This document shows positions 35,380-45,002 of a stretch of DNA of 64,000 nt, in pieces. Location: assembly GCA_016931535.1 (NCBI GenBank), contig JAFGEP010000044.1:42198-106197 (forward strand), in the 5' to 3' direction. Every line of letters begins with the position of its first letter. Within the stretch, counting starts at the first letter, position 1. This stretch comes from Bradymonadales bacterium. GTDB lineage: Bacteria; Myxococcota_A; Bradymonadia; JAFGEP01. Below the pieces are notes generated by a model that saw only the letters and a list, made by a program, of their open reading frames with translations, was not told where the DNA came from and made no database searches. A program made the translations under genes and the position numbers.

Positions 35380-37362
35380 TCACTCCAGCTCATCCAGAAT
35401 TCGTTGGTACTCCGCTGCATTGGGATCATTGGGCCGCAGCTCCAGGTATCGCCTCAGGGAACGGGCCGCATTGCGCCGGTCTCCGAGCTCGGTGTAGTTG
35501 CGGTAGAGCATCATGTAGATCCGATGGTTCGAGGAATCGAGGTCCTTCGCCTCGTTCAGCAAGTTGATGGCCTCCTGGTGGCTGCCCCGCATACCGGCGC
35601 GGCCTGCTTCGCGGACCAGGTCGCGGACCCGATCGCGGGAGTCCTGGGCGGAGGTTTCCGATGAGCTGCTGGGTGTCGTTGCTGTTTCGCGAGGCTGTTC
35701 CCGTGGGGTTTCCCGTGGAGTCTCCTGTGGGGTTTCCCGTGGGGTTTCCCGTGGGGTTTCCCGTGGGGTTTCCCGTGGGGTTTCCCGTGGGGTTTCCCGT
35801 GGAGTTTCCCGAGGGGTCTCCCGCTGGGCCTGGCGTTCTGCTTCTCTGGCGGCCACAGCCTGGGCTTCTGCCTGGTCGATGGCCGCGAGGGCTGCGGTGA
35901 ATTCGGCATCGCCCTCGAAGATGGAACGCAAGGGTTCGAGCTCTTGGCGGGCGGTATCGAATCGTCCCCGGTCGGTCATGCGCTGGGCCGACTGGATCTG
36001 GTTGGTCAGCCAGGATCGCTGGATACGCTGGGCCACCCCGTTCTGAACGATGAGGTTGTGGTAGTAGGACTCGGGGGGGATCTCGTTGATCATGGTCAAG
36101 GCGGACTGGTATTGCCCCGAGTTTTCGGCCTCCAGGATGCGTTCATAGGTCTCCTGGTTTCTCACCTCCACTCGAGCGGCGATCAGCCGGATGTCGGCAT
36201 CGCGGTAATGGGAATCGCCGGGAGAAACCTGCTGGAACATGGCGATGGCTTCCTGCCACCGGGCTTCGATCAGCAGCTGTTCTCCTTGCTCGAAGGGGGA
36301 CGGCTCTGCCGCCTGGGTGCTTGGTTGGGTGGCCACTTCTTCGGGCGGAACGGTCGCTTCTACTTCGGGCGGCTGCCTTTGGGTGTCCGGAGTGGGTGTA
36401 GTGCCCTTGTCGGAACGGCCAAAAACCAGCAGAGAGACGATTCCGATCACCACCACGGCAGCCACGGATCCGATGGCGATAAACTTGCCCTTGCCGCCAG
36501 CGACCTTGGCCCCTTCTGCTACCACCTCTCCCGGCTTGAACACATAGGCCTCACCGGGAGCGACGTAGCGTAGATGTACGTGGCCCAGCTCCAACACATC
36601 ACCGCGCCGAAGCTCGATGGTCGTGTACGGCTCACCACCGATGCGGATGCCGTTGGCGGAGCCGAGGTCGGTGATGCGGACATTGCCGTCCGTGATGTTG
36701 ACCCGGGCGTGGCGTCGCGAGACAGAACGATGGTCGACGACGACATCGGCCTCGTCCGTCCTGCCCAGGACCACCTCGCTCTGGCGCAGGATGAGTTCCT
36801 TGCCGGCCAGCTTGGTGTTGAGTACCACGAACTTGTGGTGTTCCGACAGAGGGGCAGCGGTGGCGGCGGCTTGCGATGGCGCCGGGGTGAACTGGATCAC
36901 GGCGGTGGCATCGGAAGGCCGCGACGGCAACACCGGAACGGGTGACGGAGCGGGGGTCGGAGGGCCGACCACCTGCTGTTGCGCAGAAGGTGGCACCGGG
37001 ACGACCACGGGTTGGGGAGAAACCGGCTGAGGCACCGGTGCCTGGGGAGGCGTGGTCGTTCTGGCGGCCGGTTGCGTTCCCTGCAGGTAGATCCGGTAGT
37101 CTCCGATGAGGAAGACATCACCCTCCCTGAACGGGACACGTCCGCTGACGTTGTCCCCGTTCTGCTTGGTGCCGTAGCGAGCGTTGACGTTCTCGAAGAA
37201 CAGCTGGTTGTTCTCCTTGACCAGCCTGGCATGCCGGCGTGAGACGTTTCGTTCGGTCAGGCGGATGGTGTTACCTTCCTGCCGTCCGATGGTGACCTCG
37301 TCCCGGATCAACGGAACGATCGTCTGTTTGCCTTCCTCATCCTCGATCACTAGCTTGAGCAT
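35380..37362 (-). CDS. Membrane protein with two FHA domains, RETP repeat and TPR-like C-terminus
   Basis: A 660-residue protein. FHA domain 1 covers about residues 5-95 (VTIGRQEGNTIRL, VSRRHARL, ARYGTKQNG). A Pro-rich linker leads to FHA domain 2 at about 180-270 (VVLGRTDEADVVV, VSRRHARV, SANGIRIGG). One membrane segment follows near 290-310, then a helical region with TPR-like pairs, a stretch of 12 RETP-type repeats (residues 514-560) and a final TPR-like unit. FHA domains bind phosphothreonine, so it probably receives signals from Ser/Thr kinases such as those in this window. The ATG at 37362 has GGAAGG 6 bases before it. It is divergent from cysS. Confidence 0.85.
   Translation of the reverse strand: MLKLVIEDEEGKQTIVPLIRDEVTIGRQEGNTIRLTERNVSRRHARLVKENNQLFFENVNARYGTKQNGDNVSGRVPFREGDVFLIGDYRIYLQGTQPAARTTTPPQAPVPQPVSPQPVVVPVPPSAQQQVVGPPTPAPSPVPVLPSRPSDATAVIQFTPAPSQAAATAAPLSEHHKFVVLNTKLAGKELILRQSEVVLGRTDEADVVVDHRSVSRRHARVNITDGNVRITDLGSANGIRIGGEPYTTIELRRGDVLELGHVHLRYVAPGEAYVFKPGEVVAEGAKVAGGKGKFIAIGSVAAVVVIGIVSLLVFGRSDKGTTPTPDTQRQPPEVEATVPPEEVATQPSTQAAEPSPFEQGEQLLIEARWQEAIAMFQQVSPGDSHYRDADIRLIAARVEVRNQETYERILEAENSGQYQSALTMINEIPPESYYHNLIVQNGVAQRIQRSWLTNQIQSAQRMTDRGRFDTARQELEPLRSIFEGDAEFTAALAAIDQAEAQAVAAREAERQAQRETPRETPRETPRETPRETPRETPRETPRETPQETPRETPREQPRETATTPSSSSETSAQDSRDRVRDLVREAGRAGMRGSHQEAINLLNEAKDLDSSNHRIYMMLYRNYTELGDRRNAARSLRRYLELRPNDPNAAEYQRILDELE
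35683..35823 (-). repeat. 12-bp tandem repeat encoding RETP units
   Basis: Twelve consecutive 12-bp units (plus-strand unit GGGGTTTCCCGT) encode Arg-Glu-Thr-Pro in the FHA protein. Most units are RETP; the ninth is QETP, the eleventh REQP, and the twelfth is cut as RET followed by Ala. Several central units are identical at the nucleotide level. Unit length is a multiple of three, so copy-number change would keep the frame. Confidence 0.95.
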
Positions 37363-37602
37363 CGGTGGCCTTCCAAGCGACTGGTTAAGTGGTCGGAAAT
37401 CTGTTACCACACGGCCCGGTGGTTTTCAACTACTTGACCATGCAGCAGATTTTGTCTCCGAACCCCCAATGGGCTGTCGTATCCAACCTGAATAAGGAAG
37501 CCAGCCCGCAAACAATTCCCGCCAAGCGATCGCTTTCGCAGACAGCGAACCGTGCGCTGGCTGGCCATGTTGTAAGTATGTATCCGATAAGGAGCGAAGA
37601 CA

Positions 37603-39081
37603 ATGAGTTGGAGCCCTCCTCCTATCCATATCTTCGATACGATGACCAACTCCCGCCAGAAGCTGGTCCCCTTGCACCCCGGCGAGGTCAGGATCTACGT
37701 CTGCGGCCTTACCGTCTATGACTACAGCCACGTCGGGCACGCCCGAACCTTCATCGTCTTTGACGTGGTGCGCCGCTACCTGGCCTATCGTGGATACCGG
37801 GTTGTGTTCGTGCGCAATCATACCGACGTGGACGACAAGATCATCGCCCGGGCCAACCAGAACCAGGAGCCCCCCCTGACGTTGGCCGAACGCTTCATTG
37901 AGAAGCTCGATGAAGACCTCGACCGGTTGAACTGCCTTCCCCCTCAGGTTGCACCACGGGTCAGCCAGGAGATGCCGGTCATCATCGAGATGACCACCCG
38001 CCTGATCGAGGCTGGTCACGGTTACGTCGTGGATGGGGACGTGTTCTACGACGTGGATTCGTTCCATCAGTACGGCAAGCTGTCGAAAAAGGTGCTGGAG
38101 GATCTGCGGGCGGGTGAACGGGTATCGGTGGACGAGCGCAAACGGCACCCCTACGATTTCGCCCTGTGGAAGGCCACCAAACCGGGTGAGCCCAAGTGGC
38201 CTAGCCCCTGGGGGGAAGGCCGCCCCGGCTGGCACATCGAGTGCTCTGCCATGAGCACCCACTACCTGGGCGACACCCTGGACATTCACGGGGGAGGGCG
38301 CGATCTGATCTTTCCTCACCATGAGAACGAGATCGCCCAGTCGGAAGGGGCGACCGGCAAGACCTTTGTCAACTACTGGATGCATACCGGTCCGCTGACG
38401 GTAGACGGGGAGAAGATGTCCAAGTCGCTGGGCAACTTCTGGACGGTCCGCGACATCCTGAAAGTCCACCATCCCGATGTGCTTCGCTTTTTCCTGTTGA
38501 CCGCCCACTATCGCAAGCCGATCGGGTTCAGCCAGGATGGCCTGGAGGAAGCCAGGCAAAGGGTCCTGTATTTTGGCCGGACCTTGGAACGGTTATCCGG
38601 TATTCTGGCCATCTGCGATGCCATCGATCCCGAGGGGCCGTGTCAGAAACCGGATCTCCTGCCGCGTTACTGGGAGGAGGTACACGCGGCCATGGACGAT
38701 GATTTCAATACCCCGCGTTTTTTGGCCTTGTTCCACGAGCTGGCCAAGAAGGCCAATGATCTGGTGCCTGCTACCCCGCGCAAGGTGAAGGATCCAGGGC
38801 AAGTGAGGACGCTGGCCATGATTCGAGACGCTTTGCAGCACAGCGGGGCCATTCTCGGTCTCTTCAAGGGGTCGGCCGAAGAAACCCTGAGGACCATGCG
38901 GCAGCTACGCCTGTCCCAGCTGGGGGTGGACTTGCCGCAGGTCGAACAGTTGATCGCTCGACGGATCGAGGCTCGTTCAGCCAAGGATTTCTCCAGGGCG
39001 GACGAGATCAGACAACAGCTCAAGGAGATGGGCGTATCCTTGATGGATTCCCCAACCGGCACCGTCTGGGATGTGGACTGA
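37603..39081 (+). CDS. cysS: Cysteinyl-tRNA synthetase
   Basis: Charges tRNA-Cys. The 492-residue class I synthetase has the zinc Cys in [18 protein letters not shown], where HVGH is the HIGH motif, then [34 protein letters not shown] and KMSKS in [17 protein letters not shown] precedes the ATG by 8 bases. It is divergent from the FHA gene across 240 bp in which I saw no clear promoter. Confidence 0.97.
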   Translation: MSWSPPPIHIFDTMTNSRQKLVPLHPGEVRIYVCGLTVYDYSHVGHARTFIVFDVVRRYLAYRGYRVVFVRNHTDVDDKIIARANQNQEPPLTLAERFIEKLDEDLDRLNCLPPQVAPRVSQEMPVIIEMTTRLIEAGHGYVVDGDVFYDVDSFHQYGKLSKKVLEDLRAGERVSVDERKRHPYDFALWKATKPGEPKWPSPWGEGRPGWHIECSAMSTHYLGDTLDIHGGGRDLIFPHHENEIAQSEGATGKTFVNYWMHTGPLTVDGEKMSKSLGNFWTVRDILKVHHPDVLRFFLLTAHYRKPIGFSQDGLEEARQRVLYFGRTLERLSGILAICDAIDPEGPCQKPDLLPRYWEEVHAAMDDDFNTPRFLALFHELAKKANDLVPATPRKVKDPGQVRTLAMIRDALQHSGAILGLFKGSAEETLRTMRQLRLSQLGVDLPQVEQLIARRIEARSAKDFSRADEIRQQLKEMGVSLMDSPTGTVWDVD

Positions 39082-39109
39082 ACCAACCGAAGGGAACGGA
39101 TCGGGTCTT

Positions 39110-40465
39110 CTACTCCTTGAGCAGCCGATAGAGTGTCTTCCGATCGATACCCAACAGCTCGGCGGCCTTGGATTTGTTTCCTCCGACCTGGTCCAGCACC
39201 TCGAGGGCGTAGGCGCGGTTCAGCTCGGACAGGGTTTGTATCGGTTTTGGTGTAGTGGACGGTAGGGCCGTCATCTTCCGGCTGGTGGCCGGCACACAGG
39301 TGCTTGATACCTCCGGTGGAAGGTCGGCCAGGGTGATTCGATCTCCAGGCGTCAAGGCCAGGGCCCTCGCGATCATGTTCTCCAGCTGGCGGACGTTGCC
39401 GGGCCAGGGGAACTGGATCAGGGCGTTCAGCGCCTCCACGTCGATCTGCTTTCTTTGGTCGCAGCCATGGCGAGCCAGGAAATGCTGGACCAGATAGGGG
39501 ATGTCCTCCTGGCGCTCCCTGAGCGGAGGAACCTCGATGACCACGACATTGATCCGGTACAGCAGCTCTTCTCGGAACTGGCCATTCTTGACCATCTCCT
39601 CGAGGTCTCGGTTGGTTGCGGCCACCACGCGGGTATCGACGGTCACACTGTGAGAGGCACCCACGGGGCGAATCTCCCGTTCTTGCAGGACTCGTAGTAG
39701 CTGGGCCTGCATCCGGGGGGAGACCTCTCCGATCTCGTCGAGCAGCAGCGTTCCTGCGTTGGCCTCCTCGAACAGACCTTTCCGGTTGGCGTCGGCGCCG
39801 GTGAACGCGCCCTTCACGTGACCGAACAGCTCGCTCTCCAGCAAGGTCTCGGTCAGCGCTCCGCAGTTGACGGCCACGAAAGGCCGCGTTTTCCTCGGGG
39901 AGTAGTTATGGATGGCGCGGGCCACCAGCTCTTTTCCGGAGCCGCTTTCTCCCACGACCAGCACGGTCGCGTCGGAAGACGAAGCCCGGGCGACCTCCCG
40001 GTAGAGCCGGATCATGGCTGGGGATCGCCCGATCAAGCCCAGGCTCGAGTCCCCCCCCGAGGGACCGATGGAGTCGACCGACTGCAGCTCCGTGACAGCC
40101 CGGGCCACCGTGGCTTTGAGCTCGGAGGGGCGGAAGGGCTTGGATAGATACTCGAACGCACCACCCTGCAAGGCCTGGGCTGCTCCGTCCATGTCTCCAA
40201 AGGCGGTGATCAGGATGATCAGGGGAGGTCGGCTGGACCGTTTCAGCTCCCGCATCAGGTCCAGGCCATCCCGTCCAGGCATCCGGATGTCCGAAACGAC
40301 CAGGTCGAACGGTTCCTCCTGGTGCAGGGCCAAGGCCGAATCTCCACTATCGGCCATCTCGACCTGGTAGCCTTCCCGACCCAGGATCTCGCAGACTACC
40401 TGGCGTGATGGTGCGTCGTCGTCCACCACCAGGATACGCGTTGTGGAGGGGCGCTTGTCGTTCAT
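39110..40465 (-). CDS. NtrC-family sigma-54-dependent response regulator
   Basis: The 451-residue protein has a receiver domain (ILVVDDDAP, phosphoacceptor Asp59 in VSDIRMPG), a sigma-54 AAA+ domain and a C-terminal Fis-type helix-turn-helix (KSKAAELLGIDRKTLYRLLKE). The AAA+ domain carries Walker A GESGSGKELVARAI, the sigma-54-contacting loop GAFTGA and DEIGEV. The ATG at 40465 overlaps the stop codon of the kinase gene as ATGA, so translation is coupled. It should activate sigma-54 promoters when phosphorylated by that kinase; targets are unknown. Confidence 0.95.
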   Translation of the reverse strand: MNDKRPSTTRILVVDDDAPSRQVVCEILGREGYQVEMADSGDSALALHQEEPFDLVVSDIRMPGRDGLDLMRELKRSSRPPLIILITAFGDMDGAAQALQGGAFEYLSKPFRPSELKATVARAVTELQSVDSIGPSGGDSSLGLIGRSPAMIRLYREVARASSSDATVLVVGESGSGKELVARAIHNYSPRKTRPFVAVNCGALTETLLESELFGHVKGAFTGADANRKGLFEEANAGTLLLDEIGEVSPRMQAQLLRVLQEREIRPVGASHSVTVDTRVVAATNRDLEEMVKNGQFREELLYRINVVVIEVPPLRERQEDIPYLVQHFLARHGCDQRKQIDVEALNALIQFPWPGNVRQLENMIARALALTPGDRITLADLPPEVSSTCVPATSRKMTALPSTTPKPIQTLSELNRAYALEVLDQVGGNKSKAAELLGIDRKTLYRLLKE

Positions 40466-42033
40466 GGCTGGACTCCCGTGTTTCGCGACGGGGGTAGGCT
40501 TTCGTCCGGCTCCTCGCCTGGCACCCACTCCGGGATCTCGACCTCGATGGTGGTGCCCTCCTGTGGTTGGCTGGTCACCGAGATCTGTCCGCCCAGGGCG
40601 GACACGGCGTGCCGGACCACAGGCATCCCCAGGCCGGTGCCGGTGTGATCCCGCCTGGCGGTGAAGAACGGCTCGAACAGACGCCGCTGGGTTTCGGTAT
40701 CCATGCCCACGCCATCATCTCGGATGGTGAGGGTCAACCTCCCTTGGGATACCAGGGCGGTCAGACTGACCGTTCCCCCAGTGTCCACGGCGTTCAGGGC
40801 GTTGGATACCAGGTTGCGGATGATCTGGGTCAAGAGGACGGGATCGGTGGAGAACCAGGCGCTGTCGGTTCGGGTGACAAAGCGGATGCCCGACAGGGCG
40901 GCCTGGATCTCGAACACCCGCACCGCTTCTTGCAGCAACACCTCGATGGACACCCGGGCCGACTGGGGCTCGGGTGGCCTCGTGGTACGCAGGTAGCGCC
41001 GGATCACATCGGAGATCCGCTCGATCTCTCGTACGACGATCTGCAAACGCTGGCTGTTGTCCCCTCTGATGGGAAGGTCTTCGGCCAACAGGTCGAGGTG
41101 AGCCAGGATCGAGTTCAACGGAGTACCCACCTCGTGGGCGATGGTGCCCACCAGCTCGCCCATGGCTGCCAGTCGATCCCGCCGCGCCAGGCTCTCCTGC
41201 GCCGTGGCCAGCGCCGCGGTGGCAGCCTCGACCCGTTCTTGCAGCTGGCGATTGAGATCCTCCACCTCCTTCATCAGCTGGCTGCGCTCCTGCTCGGTCT
41301 CGGCCAGCTCGTTGGACATCTGGTTGAAGGCCTGGATCAGCGGATAGACCTCGGAGGCTCCGGCGACCTCGACCCGCTGGGCCAGGCGACCCTCGGCTAC
41401 CTCCCCCATGCGGGTGGCGATCTCCCGCAAGGGACGGGTGATGGTCCGATAGATCAGCCAGGCCACCGTTAGGACCAGCACCACCCAAGCTGCACAGCCC
41501 ATCCAGGTGGCGTTGCGGTTGATCAGGTTCAACACCGAGTGGATCTCTTCGGTGGAGGCGAACATGCGGATCGACAGGTCACCGCTCTGCAGCTCCCGCC
41601 GGAGCACCAGCTCCAGGTAGTCGCCGGAAAACTCGCTGCGCCGCTGCCCCAGCGGCACCTCGGCAAACGAGATCAACGGCTGAGGCGGGGTGGTGGAGGG
41701 AGAGGCAGAGACCGAGGTGGAACGCCCCAACGCCCGGATCTCGGCGTGCACTCCCCGCCAGCCAGGGCTCAAGGAAAGACGCCCGACCAGCTTACTGGGC
41801 CACTGGGGCTGGCCAACCAGCGCCACCGGATCGACGGCGGCAGCCAGCTCCTGGGCCATCCCCTCCGCCGCCGCCTCGGTCGCCGCCAGGATCTGCTGGG
41901 TCACCACCCGTTTCGCCACCAAGGTGGAGATCATGACCACAGCCAAAAACGTGGCACCGGCGATGAAGGTCACCCAGAACAGGACCTTGGCGGTCAGAGA
42001 GGTGAAAAATCTGGAGAGATTGGGCCGCAACAT
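40462..42033 (-). CDS. Transmembrane sensor histidine kinase (NtrB/AtoS-like partner)
   Basis: A 523-residue kinase. A first membrane segment is near residues 8-38, an extracytoplasmic sensor region of about 130 residues follows, then a second membrane segment (GCAAWVVLVLTVAWLIY), HAMP (EIATRMGEVAEGRLAQRV), a coiled coil and the dimerisation helix with GTIAHEVGTPLNSI, His300 being the phosphorylation site. The ATPase boxes are NLVSNALNAV, DDGVGMD and GTGLGMPVV. I chose the ATG at 42033 (GGGGAC upstream) over ATG 42045. It forms a two-gene operon with the sigma-54 regulator. Confidence 0.93.
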   Translation of the reverse strand: MLRPNLSRFFTSLTAKVLFWVTFIAGATFLAVVMISTLVAKRVVTQQILAATEAAAEGMAQELAAAVDPVALVGQPQWPSKLVGRLSLSPGWRGVHAEIRALGRSTSVSASPSTTPPQPLISFAEVPLGQRRSEFSGDYLELVLRRELQSGDLSIRMFASTEEIHSVLNLINRNATWMGCAAWVVLVLTVAWLIYRTITRPLREIATRMGEVAEGRLAQRVEVAGASEVYPLIQAFNQMSNELAETEQERSQLMKEVEDLNRQLQERVEAATAALATAQESLARRDRLAAMGELVGTIAHEVGTPLNSILAHLDLLAEDLPIRGDNSQRLQIVVREIERISDVIRRYLRTTRPPEPQSARVSIEVLLQEAVRVFEIQAALSGIRFVTRTDSAWFSTDPVLLTQIIRNLVSNALNAVDTGGTVSLTALVSQGRLTLTIRDDGVGMDTETQRRLFEPFFTARRDHTGTGLGMPVVRHAVSALGGQISVTSQPQEGTTIEVEIPEWVPGEEPDESLPPSRNTGVQP

Positions 42034-42751
42034 GGCTGTCCCCATGGTGCGCCGGCAAGTTCCGTTACGCAAGATGGTGATGGACCCCGGTCCGTCACCT
42101 CCTGTGACTCGACCCGCTGCCCGCCCCACAAGGGAAACCGATCGGAGTCACCCCGCCTCGATTCCCAAGTGTCATCGTGACCACAGCAGCGGACGCCATC
42201 GACCCAGACAGGCGCCGCTCTCTGAGCGAGCAGCGGATGGTGAGGGGTGCCGGCACGGGATGGAAAGGCAACCTGGCTCCCCGAAAAGTGGAAGCCCCGG
42301 GAGGAGACGACCCGGGGCTTCGGCCCGACACACATCGAGAGGAATCTATGGAACCGGCCGGACGGGCCACACGGAGATTACTCTCTGTTTGATCGCGGCA
42401 TTGTTTCGGTATCGAGGCTGTGGTTAACGTTGAATGTACTCCCAACAAACCTCCATGTGGCCTGCCCGACCGGTTCGTGTAACATCGGTTCGATGGCGCT
42501 GAGAGGTTACGCAGGTCGCGTGCCAAGTGGCCGGCGTTTTTATTATCTATTTGAAATTATTAGAGGAATCGGACTCCCATCACCTCGAGCCCCCCTACCG
42601 ACAACCCGCTCCAATGGGGCGCTGCTCCCCATATCAAGCCGTCCCGGAAACAAATTTGTCTGCTTTTACAATAGATTATGGGCCGGCTGGGGAAATATGC
42701 AACACCGGCACGGGGATGAGGAGAAGTTCCCCATCGATGGGATCAGGAAGC
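42034..42751. other. Large non-coding gap between sensor kinase and OmpA-type gene
   Basis: No gene is convincing in these 718 bases. The part nearest the kinase probably contains its promoter. A perfect 11-bp hairpin lies at 42291-42321. Between about 42460 and 42547 nested complementary segments occur (CCTGC/GCAGG, GTAAC/GTTAC, ATCG/CGAT), followed by an imperfect GC stem and TTTTTATTAT on the plus strand. The stretch 42535-42565 and the one around 42650-42680 are strikingly AT-rich for this genome. An open frame at 42247-42807 has no family features. Confidence 0.6.
42291..42321 (-). terminator. Terminator-like perfect hairpin
   Basis: GAAGCCCCGGG, a 9-base loop and CCCGGGGCTTC form a perfect 11-bp stem. 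On the minus strand it is followed by CACTTTTCGG, a short T-run, so it could terminate minus-strand transcription coming from the OmpA-type gene or from an unseen small RNA. The distance to the OmpA-type stop (430 bp) is unusually long. Confidence 0.5.
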
Positions 42752-44770
42752 TCATTGAAGGAAGAGAAACTCGACGCGCTGGTTTCTCAGCCGGTTTCTC
42801 CGACTGATATTGGGGAAGAGCGGTTCTTCCGATCCTCTGCCGATGGGCTGCAGCCGCAGTGGGTCCACGCCCAGCCCGACCAGGTAGTCCACCACCGCCT
42901 GCGCCTGCCCCTCGGTCTGCTCCAGCGTCCCCGAGTCATCGGTATGGGCCACCACGTTCAGGTAGATGTCGGGATGCTCCTGAAGGAGCTGGGCTACCTG
43001 GTCGAGGATCACCAGGGAGGAGGGTTCCAGCTCGTCGGTGCCGTCAACGAAAGCGATCCGGTCACCAGACAGGTCGATCCGGTCCCCCCTCAGGACGGCG
43101 ACCTGCCCCTCCGGTAGAGGCGAAAGCGTGGCATCGAACGGGTTGACGCCAGAGACGATCTCAAGCGTCGTGCGCAGGCTGGTGTGACCGTCGGCGACTA
43201 CGGTGACGAGGTAACGTCCGATATTGACCTGCCGCTCGTACTGGGCGGTCAGCGGATCGACGTCGAACTGGGCCTGTTGGGGCCCGGCCAGGTACATAGT
43301 TGCCGGCAAGGGGGCGCCCTGTGGATCGACGACCGTACCGCTCAAGAAACCTGTTGACGTACTGGCCGCCATGCGGATGCGAATTCCATCTTCTCCCGCC
43401 GGGATGACCCGGGTGAAGGTCCGGGTCTCGTAGGCGGGATGGACGATCACCACCGTCACCTCGGTATTGATGGGGAACTCGTAGGACCGGAATCGGCCGG
43501 TCGTGGGATCGGTGCTTTGTGCGGTCAGCCCGCTGTCCAGGTAGTTGACGATGGCTGATGGGATCGGTTGCAGGTCTTGGTCGGAGACGACCTCCCCCAA
43601 GATCCATCCGGTCTCGATTGCGGTGGGCTGGGTTATCTCCGGCAAGGCGGATACGGTCGGTGAGGGGTTCAGATCGATCAGGTAGCTCATTCCGAAAACG
43701 AGGTTATAGGGCGGCATGGCCGGAAGACCGCTCGCCTCTCTTGTGGTCAGGCCGATCTGAAGACCGAGGTTGAGACCGAGGTTGATGACCGGCGAGCCTT
43801 TGAGACCGATGGTCAGGGTATGGGGGAAGGAAAGTGGTCCGGTGTCCCAGGGGCAAGGGATGGCCGTCTGTTCACAGTCCAGATCGGAACCGCCCACGGG
43901 CAGGCCGAGGGTCCACTCCACCAGGGGGGTGACGTACTTCAAGGGCACCTCCAGGCCAGCACCGATCTGCAGGAGATCGTAGTTGCTGACCTGGTGGGCG
44001 AACCGTTCGATCCGCTGTAGCTGGCCTTCGAAGAGGTTGGAGGAGTTGTCCAGGTCGTAGCCCAGGTTGGCATGCAGGATCAGCGGGATTTCCGCGGTAT
44101 CTTCGAGGGAGTAGGTGAGCAGGCCATAAAACCCTATGCCCGTGGCGTCGAGGTCGAAGCCGACGCTGTCTGCTCCATTGAGGAACTGGAGTGCGAGGGC
44201 AATTCCGCCATCGAGGCCGGAGGTCAGCCGGTGGTACGCCTTGATCCCCAGGTCCAGGTCGCCTTGGCTCTGGATCAGGTTGGGCTGTACGAGGTTGTTG
44301 ACGTTGCCGCTGCCTCGCAGGCCGATGAAGGCCTCCAGGTAGGAGGTGGGGGTGTAGCTCAGGGTAAGGTGCCCGATGAACCGTTGGTTGTCGTCCCCCT
44401 GTCTGACCACGTCGCCGGCGGTGAAGTACTCGCCGAAGAGGCCGACAGAGACCGTTTGTGGTCGAGCGCCATGTGCCGTCGCCAGCGCAAACAGGCCGCT
44501 CGTTCCACTCAGGTTGGGGGTGATCCCTACCCGAGGCCAGCCGGTGGAAGCAGGGGTGGTTTGAGCCGTCGCCTCCTCTGTTTCTCCAGGAGCACCCTCG
44601 ACCAGGACGACCCCAGATCCTTCCATCGAGGTTTCCTGGTCGTCTTGTGGCTCAGTGCTGGCTTGGCTGATCGTGAACGGGCGTTGAGATGTCTCCTCGG
44701 TGGGCTGGGCAATGGCCACCAGGGGCAGCAGAGCAAAGGCGTTGACGAGGAGCAGTGAGCGCCACACCAT
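42752..44770 (-). CDS. OmpA-family outer-membrane protein with barrel and carboxypeptidase-like repeats
   Basis: The 672-residue precursor starts with a signal peptide (MVWRSLLLVNAFALLPLVAIA, cleaved before QP). A predicted beta-barrel region follows (about residues 80-380, many alternating strands). Two carboxypeptidase-regulatory/PEGA-like beta domains (GWILGEVVSDQD, GFLSGTVVDPQGAPL) come next. The C-terminal OmpA-like peptidoglycan-binding domain contains IYLNVVAHTDDSG, AVVDYLVGLGV and SRRNRLRNQRVEF. Such proteins tie the outer membrane to the cell wall. The ATG at 44770 has GGAGGG about 9 bases upstream; the frame is open to 44863. It is divergent from the DUF4397 gene. Confidence 0.85.
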   Translation of the reverse strand: MVWRSLLLVNAFALLPLVAIAQPTEETSQRPFTISQASTEPQDDQETSMEGSGVVLVEGAPGETEEATAQTTPASTGWPRVGITPNLSGTSGLFALATAHGARPQTVSVGLFGEYFTAGDVVRQGDDNQRFIGHLTLSYTPTSYLEAFIGLRGSGNVNNLVQPNLIQSQGDLDLGIKAYHRLTSGLDGGIALALQFLNGADSVGFDLDATGIGFYGLLTYSLEDTAEIPLILHANLGYDLDNSSNLFEGQLQRIERFAHQVSNYDLLQIGAGLEVPLKYVTPLVEWTLGLPVGGSDLDCEQTAIPCPWDTGPLSFPHTLTIGLKGSPVINLGLNLGLQIGLTTREASGLPAMPPYNLVFGMSYLIDLNPSPTVSALPEITQPTAIETGWILGEVVSDQDLQPIPSAIVNYLDSGLTAQSTDPTTGRFRSYEFPINTEVTVVIVHPAYETRTFTRVIPAGEDGIRIRMAASTSTGFLSGTVVDPQGAPLPATMYLAGPQQAQFDVDPLTAQYERQVNIGRYLVTVVADGHTSLRTTLEIVSGVNPFDATLSPLPEGQVAVLRGDRIDLSGDRIAFVDGTDELEPSSLVILDQVAQLLQEHPDIYLNVVAHTDDSGTLEQTEGQAQAVVDYLVGLGVDPLRLQPIGRGSEEPLFPNISRRNRLRNQRVEFLFLQ

Positions 44771-45002
44771 GGTCAGGATCCCTCCCGAGCTGGCAAGATC
44801 AATCGTTCTGTGCCGAGCGGACAGAAACCGACCCACAGTAACAATTCTGAACGCCATTCTCAACTTGCTGGTCGCTTCTGTTTATGTTATGCGGCTATCC
44901 GAGCAGAAAGAGGGGAGCATCTCGGACGGCCTGGGGGCAAGTCTGGGCTCGAGGTCGGCCTGTTGGACATCCTCTCGAACCCCAAGTTGGAGGAGGCAAG
45001 AC

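Noticed and set aside
42490..42520. CTGAGA resembling the thi-box of a TPP riboswitch
   Set aside because: The second conserved arm (GAACCTGAT) is missing and no thiamine gene follows.
42247..42807. A 186-codon plus-strand open frame in the large intergenic gap
   Set aside because: It has no ribosome-binding site or family features and runs into the 3' end of the opposite OmpA-type gene.
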